A program made the position numbers and the translations under genes. The notes under the pieces were generated by a model. It was not told the DNA's origin. It ran no database searches and saw nothing but the letters and a program-made list of their open reading frames with translations. 64,000 bases of DNA. Origin: Mesodorylaimus sp. YZB2_4. Its lineage: Eukaryota > Nematoda > Enoplea > Dorylaimida > Dorylaimidae. Position 1 is the stretch's first letter; each line of letters begins with the position of its first letter. Positions 59,101 through 64,000 of this stretch are shown here, one piece after another. The DNA is taken from contig JASANH010001727.1 of the NCBI GenBank assembly GCA_030248295.1, positions 558,001-622,000 on the forward strand, in the 5' to 3' direction.

Positions 59101-62100
59101 TAATCCCCGCGCAGCCCTGTTCAATCGCATTGCTTGGTCCCTCCAACTGACTGACAATCCTGGCTGAAAGTATGATCTCTTTTCATATTCTTTTTTTCTG
59201 AAATCGTCTTATCATGTAGGAATTTGCAGATGCTGGACAGCACCTAGGTCCTTGCCAAAACTTGGCAGTTTTGAAAAGAAAGAGTCTCATAATTAGGGCA
59301 CAGTCAGTGGTCAGTACTGGACCCGGCCAGAGGTGAGGGTTCATATTCCGTTCGAGGCTCAAGTTTTTTGTATTTCGTAAAACAAAAGTACGCAAAGAAA
59401 CAGCCTTTGGCACAGCACATCACCAACTCACCTGTAATTTTGTCGATAAATGGATATTCCCATGCATTCATTTTGATCAGACGCATGCATTGAAGAATTT
59501 CATTCATGATTCGGACCTGAAATAGACGACTGCATGAGACACCCATGTAAGGCCAATATGCACTCTTACTCTCTCCTCAGTTTTCTCTACAGCCAATTTC
59601 CTGTATTTAACCATAGTTTTGCCCAAAGAATATTGAAAGATATCAAAAACAAGGAAAACACCCACGCCGAGCAGTGACCACGGCCCGAGAAGAGTCAGAA
59701 GATAGATAAGGCCGCCAATCAGAACTGATGGACCCATAAGAACCAAAGGCAAGAAGGTGATTGCATCAAAAATTCTTTGTCCATCATTGGCGTAGATATT
59801 GATTATCTAAAATTATATTCCTTCTGTTTATTGCACCAAAACTTGATAATATTGCTAGCACACCTCTCCAACACCTTTCTGCGAAATTCCTCTGGCCAAC
59901 AGTAACTTTTTGAACAAGTAACCCAAGACAGCGCCACGAACTCGGACTCCGGTTCGATAGGACATGGCCCAAGTGGCGCCGTACGAGAGAACACGGAATA
60001 ATTCGACAAGGAATAAACTAAAGACCAAGGAAAGACCATAGGCCAGTCGACTTCCATTCTTTTCGTGCTCCTCCACATATTCGATGAGCTGGCGGACGAG
60101 GCAGGTCTGAAATAATCGGGTGGTGTAGAACACAGCCCTGGCCTGGATATGTCCGTGATACGATTCTCCTGAGGACACGCCCATGACCCTCAGGAGATAC
60201 ATAGGGATGCGCACAGAAACAGACACCAGGAAGGCTCACTTCACGACCAGATCGGATGAGTTTCGGATCGGATCATGAGAAAAACATGTATGCAGTTTTT
60301 TGAAAATCAATGACGCATCAACTTTTTGCAAAAGGTGGCAAAAAGGCTGCTTCCCATGATAAACATAGAGTACCTATTTATTACCATGGTGCCATGGAAC
60401 AAGCAGCCCTTCTCAGCCACACTGCCGATCATGGCTTTATGTGCAAGCCGATAAAGTAAAGCAAAGAAGATCCATGCTGCTCATAAATGACTGTGACCAT
60501 AACTTCGATTTTCAAAAATAAAAAACCCATATTTCCACTACAAGAATTCAAAAATTCTCAGGACTTCAGTCCACCGCCGCTGCTGATCAGTTGGCCAGAT
60601 GCCACTGGTCTGATAGTTATTTTGCAGAGAGCTTTCCTTTGCACCTAGGAACGGTTGGCGATTTTCCCTTGTGAGTCATCCATGTTTTCTCTGGACTCAA
60701 ATTATGATGAGAAGACGAGTAGTAATTCCAATTATAAGCAGAAGAAAGGAAGCATCAATGCAGAATATTGATCTCATATCATTACACTAGAGTGGTTGGA
60801 GAAAAACTGCGCAATAATTAGTTGTTTGCCCGCGGTCATTGCAAACACCATCGGCTTAGAATGTTGAATCGGATAGTTCAGATCGGATCGGATATCCGAT
60901 TCGAACGGATGGCATCCGACCCGACCGTGACTTACACTCACGATCAAGGCGATTGCGAGGCCTCCTTTCAATGAAGGTAGAACAGCATGTGAAGTAGGCA
61001 CCCTCCAGTCTCTTTGAAAATGTGACCAGTCGATGAGTGGCAGCAATCAACCCATCGAGTTGATATTTCCCTGGCCCTCATCGTCAGTGTAATGGCATGT
61101 GTGAAATATCTACGCTCCTATTGCAACGCGCACCCACCACCTAGTTACCTTCTGCCTAGCTATCGCCTCCTGACTCCAGGCGCTTGAATCCTATCGGACG
61201 AATCCTTGGGGGGCATAGGCGGCGACGCGGCAGTCCTCTGTATAAAATTCACGATTAGGAATGCAGTGCCAGACCTCTGTAGTCTCTTGAACTAGTGAAA
61301 CATCAACCCGAGTGGTTAAGGTGCCACTTATGGGATTTTCGGGCACTGCAGGCTCTGAGCACGTTACATTCCTCCCTCAGTTAGAGAAGCGACGGCCCGT
61401 CGCCCAGAAGGACAACAGGAACCATCGCCCCTGGAGGGACAGTATCCAGACCACGACGAACACAATGCTCTCGCGCAGCCTCGACGAGGATTTACGCAAC
61501 TAAAAGCGGCCTCAGAGTTCGTGACGCCAAATATAACCCACCACCTACGTCCTGCCTGGCTACCGCCTCCTGAGTCTAGGCACCTGACTCCCGTCGGACG
61601 AATCCTTGGGCGCGTCTCTTCATTCCTCACATCATCAAAGCATCAAGGACCTCTCTTCATTTCAAATAAATATTTTAAAATATTTTGTTTGTTGGACCCC
61701 ACTGGACTTTCAATCCAGCAGCAGTCATGCCGTGATAAACGAGGTCGTGAGGTGACCAGCTCTCGGCAGGTTCCCTGTCTGCTTATCCACTAGGAGCTCC
61801 TCCACACGGAATCCTGTCGGTGTTGGACAGCCGAGACTGTCTCCCCACTCTGAGCACCTCTCGGGTACCGGGTGAGTCACCAACGGCCTGGCGTGCAAAA
61901 TCAGCGAGGGTTTATGGTTCGCGAACTGACCTCCATCTCCGGGGATCGAACCCGGGACGAGTCCAGCCACTCGCTCCCAAGCAATAGACCTTTTCAGCGT
62001 GCGCCAAAAGCGTCTAATTTGAAATTTCCGTTTCGGCTGCTTATGACAACAAAACAAGGATCCGACAGATCTGCGTGCGATTTTATGCAAATTTCGGCTG

Positions 62101-63811
62101 ACAGGACAAAGCTCAATATTTTTAACAAAAGTTATTGGCGATGAAAGCATGAGGAAAAATTGCCTTTATATCATTAGAAAATGAATTTTCAAACTCCACT
62201 CGCCCTCGATGATCTCAATCATTCATTTGGATTGATAGAAAACAAACAGATCTGCTCACCAAGTGCCAAATTGACATAAGCAGCCAAGCTACCGTCATTG
62301 CGGAAATTCAAATTTTTGCTGGCGCTGAAAAGGTCGGGGGGGGGGGGGAACTCGACTGTGCGAACACTGAACGCTAAGAAAAGCTGCGATGGAGTAGGTT
62401 TCTGGCAAGCGAAGACCATTGTTGAACCCGGAATAAAACTCCTACAGAAACACCTCTGTTTGTAACATGCGCGGAGAATGAACCCCATATTTAAAATTTC
62501 GAGTCAACGACACGCGCCAGCTTGTCACTCGATGTCTGACAAGCTTCAAACGCGCACAATCGAGCTTACCGGTCCCACAAATCCGAATGCCAAGCAGAAA
62601 AAGAACACGAAGCAGCAAACAATAATCCGAGTTTTGACAAATCGGAGTACGACACGAATTAAAGATGGTGGACGCCCTTTTTTGGGGTTGTTTACTTCTT
62701 CTTTCCATAGAAATTCCAATCTATAGCAGACAAACACAATTAAAAGGGTGACCAGACCAGTACTTGGGCCACGATTGCAAAGTACTCTATCTTAGGACAA
62801 AAGTCAATAAGACTCCAGTAAATACTGTATGTTCTGTATTCCTCTCCAACACACCGGGATCAAAGAGCAAGGCCAAAATGCTGCAGTGAACTAAGAATTT
62901 TTCCGCCCCCAGATTGCACTGATGCGTTCGGCTCTCCTTATCAGTTACACTTGACAAGTGCAATTCTCCACTGCAAGCCAGTAGTCGGAGGACAGACATG
63001 CGAAAATGTCAAGAGCGATATTTTACTATGCTATCAGCTCAGCTGTGCTGCACTGTACGTACCGCGACACATTCACATCGGCCGAATCGTATATGGAACA
63101 AGACCACTGAGGGTCGCTCGGTATCAGGCCTTTATACGCCGACCATAAATAGGAAAAGACCCATGAGTAAGTGATGAACGAAAAACAACCAGCTTGGTCG
63201 ATTCGAGCTACGCCATCACTGAAAGTGGGAAAGTGTCAGAGAAATGTGACGTGTCCCTTCACCCTCGAGTGCGTTGATGTGGTAAAGCTGCACCACTGCC
63301 AGGAGGGAGGTGACCGACTGAAGTCGGCGGGACCAAAACTCCGACTGGAGCAGGCAAGTCCTACGGCTGAAACATCAACCCGGGAGGTTGAGGTCTCCCA
63401 GCCAGAGGAGAATATCGATCATTCTCTCCGACCCGCCAAAACCCGCCGGCAGAGGGTTGCAACAGGAAAAGGAACAGGAGCAGACACAAAGGAGAGGTTC
63501 TGAGAATGGAGGACGACAATGCAGTGCTTACTTTGCGAAGTACGGTCGCACAGGGAACAGGTATCTGAGAGATTGTCTGTACCGACTCCAGCCACCATGC
63601 CGATACTCGATTATATCAAGGGGCGGTATATCATCCAGAGACCTGAAATGACATTCCTGATCTGGTGCCCCGCATCCAAAATTCTGAGATGGCCTCAAAC
63701 GAAGGCGGAAAGCACAAACCTTGAATTGGGTTTCTCAGGAAAAATAGTGACCTCATCATCACTGTCTCCAGCTAAATCCTTTCTGAACGAGTCCGAAGTA
63801 GACAAAGCCAT
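50535..63811 (-). CDS. mrp-5: ABCC5/MRP5-type ABC transporter, 25 exons
   Basis: A full-length ABC exporter of subfamily C with the short (no TMD0) layout TMD1-NBD1-TMD2-NBD2, about 1,375 residues (human ABCC5 has 1,437). MRP5 pumps organic anions, cyclic nucleotides and glutathione conjugates; C. elegans MRP-5 exports heme from the intestine. Order along the protein: N-terminal [16 protein letters not shown] (about residue 40), TMD1 (115-430), NBD1 (about 470-690), TMD2 (755-1080) and NBD2 (about 1,110-1,375). The best family match is ABCC5, for example [48 protein letters not shown] and [13 protein letters not shown]. Exon phases agree except at exon 19/20. NBD1 lacks the usual H-loop histidine. 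Introns carry several SINEs and a MITE fragment. The symbol denotes family and likely orthology. Confidence 0.94.
51040..51105 (+). repeat. SINE family A tail in ABCC5 intron 24
   Basis: Carries 'gtaatgtgttccttcaccct' followed by 'cgagtgcgcataagcg' and 'tttggtgatgtgg', the 3' part shared by the other family A copies. There is no tRNA-like head. Confidence 0.6.
53254..55333 (-). CDS. ABCC5 exons 14-21: linker and TMD2
   Basis: Exons (minus): 55333-55163, 54799-54591, 54546-54415, 54234-54105, 54049-53881, 53751-53658, about 53632-53399, 53343-53254. Exon 14 is a Ser/Glu/Arg-rich linker. Exon 15 starts the second membrane domain, with [13 protein letters not shown]. Exon 17 has [19 protein letters not shown]; exon 19 has [15 protein letters not shown] and ends ILAYGQ. 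Exon 20 has [10 protein letters not shown] and [13 protein letters not shown]; exon 21 has [20 protein letters not shown]. Exon 15 could instead end at CGG|gtaacc (54603), and the start of exon 20 is unsettled. Introns are short (44-60 bp) between several of these exons. Confidence 0.85.
55891..57500 (-). CDS. ABCC5 exons 9-13: NBD1
   Basis: Exons (minus): 57500-57388, 57329-57258, 57201-57004, 56311-56108, 56032-55891. First ATP site: Walker [10 protein letters not shown] (exon 10), Q-loop CPQEPWIF (exon 11), signature [15 protein letters not shown] (exon 12), Walker B IYLLDD followed by VLASLD. The H-loop position reads LVTSNCQYL where ABCC5 has 'VTHQLQYL', so the histidine is replaced. Exon 9 is a short charged linker starting [11 protein letters not shown], much shorter than the human linker. 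Confidence 0.9.
57673..60106 (-). CDS. ABCC5 exons 4-8: TMD1
   Basis: Exons (minus): 60106-59864, 59806-59570, 59516-59432, 58511-58360, 57883-57673. They encode membrane helices 2-6 and the long cytoplasmic loops. Landmarks are [88 protein letters not shown] and [13 protein letters not shown]. Intron 6 holds a family C and a family A SINE, and intron 7 another family A SINE. Confidence 0.9.
58134..58268 (+). repeat. SINE family A in ABCC5 intron 7
   Basis: Has 'gtgggttaagcacctgcctc', 'tcatgccaggtgcgcagtta', B-box 'gagtgttcgactcg' and tail 'accctcgattgcgcataagc'. It is antisense to the host gene. Confidence 0.7.
58583..58705 (+). repeat. SINE family A in ABCC5 intron 6
   Basis: Has 'tggcctggtttgttaggcgt', 'ctgcctttagcggcagatga', B-box 'gcgttggactcgcgg' and tail 'ttccttcaccattgagtgcg'. 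Confidence 0.65.
58850..59125 (+). repeat. SINE family C in ABCC5 intron 6
   Basis: Shows 'ctcgtcccgggttcaatgg' (B-box-like), 'gtacgccaggccgtgggtac', 'ggaggtgctcctagtggaga' and 'ccccgcgcagccctgtt'. Same orientation as the copy at 1-285. Confidence 0.7.
60570..60680. mobile_element. MITE fragment in ABCC5 intron 3
   Basis: Carries 'gctgatcagttggccagatg', 'ttgcacctaggaacggttgg' and 'cgattttcccttgtgag', matching the right arm of the inverted-repeat element at 5113-5607. Confidence 0.55.
61131..61615 (+). repeat. Pair of ~80 bp direct repeats flanking ~320 bp
   Basis: 61131-61215 and 61537-61615 share 'cacccaccacct', 'ctaccgcctcctga' (with changes), 'tcggacgaatccttggg'. The spacer has a tRNA A-box-like 'gagtggttaaggtgcc' and no open frame of note. 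It lies in ABCC5 intron 3. It could be a small LTR-like or tandemly inserted SINE pair. Confidence 0.55.
61712..61990 (-). repeat. SINE family C in ABCC5 intron 3, with clear B box
   Basis: On the minus strand it begins with 'gactcgtcccgggttcgatc', which includes the polymerase III B box GGTTCGATCC, then 'aaaccctcgctga', 'gccgttggtgactcacc', 'ctcagagtgggga' and 'ggagctcctagtgg'. It has the best-preserved head of this family. Confidence 0.75.
62570..63811 (-). CDS. ABCC5 exons 1-3: N-terminus and start of TMD1
   Basis: Exons (minus): 63811-63720, 63218-63063, 62720-62570. Exon 1 begins [13 protein letters not shown] and ends in phase 2 with a weak GTTTGT donor. Exon 2 completes that serine and encodes the conserved N-terminal block [20 protein letters not shown], equivalent to human 'NAGLFSCMTFSWLSSL'. 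Exon 3 encodes [23 protein letters not shown] and the first membrane helix up to FGFVGP. The ATG lies in a frame with no upstream support, but the acidic lead-in and exact phase fit make it the likely start. Confidence 0.85.
63246..63285 (+). repeat. SINE family A tail fragment in ABCC5 intron 1
   Basis: Carries 'gtgtcccttcaccctcgagt' then 'gcgttgatgtgg', the family A 3' tail without a head. Confidence 0.5.
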
Positions 63812-64000
63812 AATCCGATCGTATCCTTAATTTAAGCTAAGAAATTCCGGCCATGCAATCACAAAATGCAGGTCAGCAGACAGGAATTGTCTGTCAGTAA
63901 AAACTGAACTTGGCAGAGCAAAAATGGAAGTGAAACCTTCGCGTCGACTAATAGCGAGAGTGTGACGTGGAAGCGAAAAACTTTTGCTTATCTTTCCTTC
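63812..64000. other. 5' flank of the ABCC5 gene
   Basis: Presumed leader or promoter on the minus strand. No TATA box or other motif was identified before the window ends. Confidence 0.35.

Noticed and set aside
1..64000. CRISPR arrays, operons, bacterial insertion sequences, horizontally acquired gene clusters
   Set aside because: No regularly spaced repeats, Shine-Dalgarno-led gene runs or prokaryotic-type genes were seen; all confident genes have spliceosomal introns or animal-type families.

Overview
The window is a 64 kb piece of animal nuclear DNA. Genes are split by GT-AG introns, many only 45-75 bp long, and they lie among repeats that fill most of the intergenic space. The protein set is a type IV collagen with a nematode LET-2-like NC1 domain, a FMRFamide-receptor-like GPCR, an invertebrate gustatory-receptor-family protein, a Star-like FkbM-domain protein and an ABCC5/MRP5 transporter. 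Together these point to an ecdysozoan, nematode-like invertebrate. I cannot fix the phylum or species from the sequence, and nothing looks bacterial or viral.

Layout. 1-12.2 kb holds no convincing gene: a SINE, a decayed LINE reverse-transcriptase fragment, a 1.55 kb fold-back palindrome at 2314-3863 and two smaller inverted-repeat elements. 12263-14076 (+) is a two-exon rhodopsin-type peptide GPCR. 18533-19543 (+) is an intronless orphan seven-helix protein. 25189-33747 (+) is a 43-exon type IV collagen gene, from signal peptide and 7S cysteines through the Gly-X-Y helix to the NC1 domain. 36200-38588 (-) is a two-exon type II membrane protein with an FkbM/Star-like domain. 39494-40516 (-) is a three-exon single-pass membrane protein of unknown role. 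42163-43658 (-) is a four-exon gustatory-type receptor ending in the TYxxxxxQF signature. 47611-48240 (+) is a Spot14/MID1IP1-family protein. 50535-63811 (-) is a 25-exon ABCC5/MRP5 transporter whose whole coding region fits in the window.

Exon joins were read by eye. Reading phase agrees at every proposed junction except two, one in collagen NC1 and one in ABCC5 TMD2; both are reported as findings. The genes do not form an obvious pathway: three are receptor-like 7TM proteins, one is basement membrane, one is an exporter and one is a lipogenesis-type regulator.

Repeats. At least four dispersed SINE-like families were seen. One has tRNA-like A and B boxes and a shared tail. Several copies sit inside introns of the ABCC5 and Star-like genes. 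C or G homopolymers of 11-19 bases recur, including one inside the collagen NC1 reading frame. I found no CRISPR array, rRNA, convincing functional tRNA gene or previously undescribed multi-gene system.
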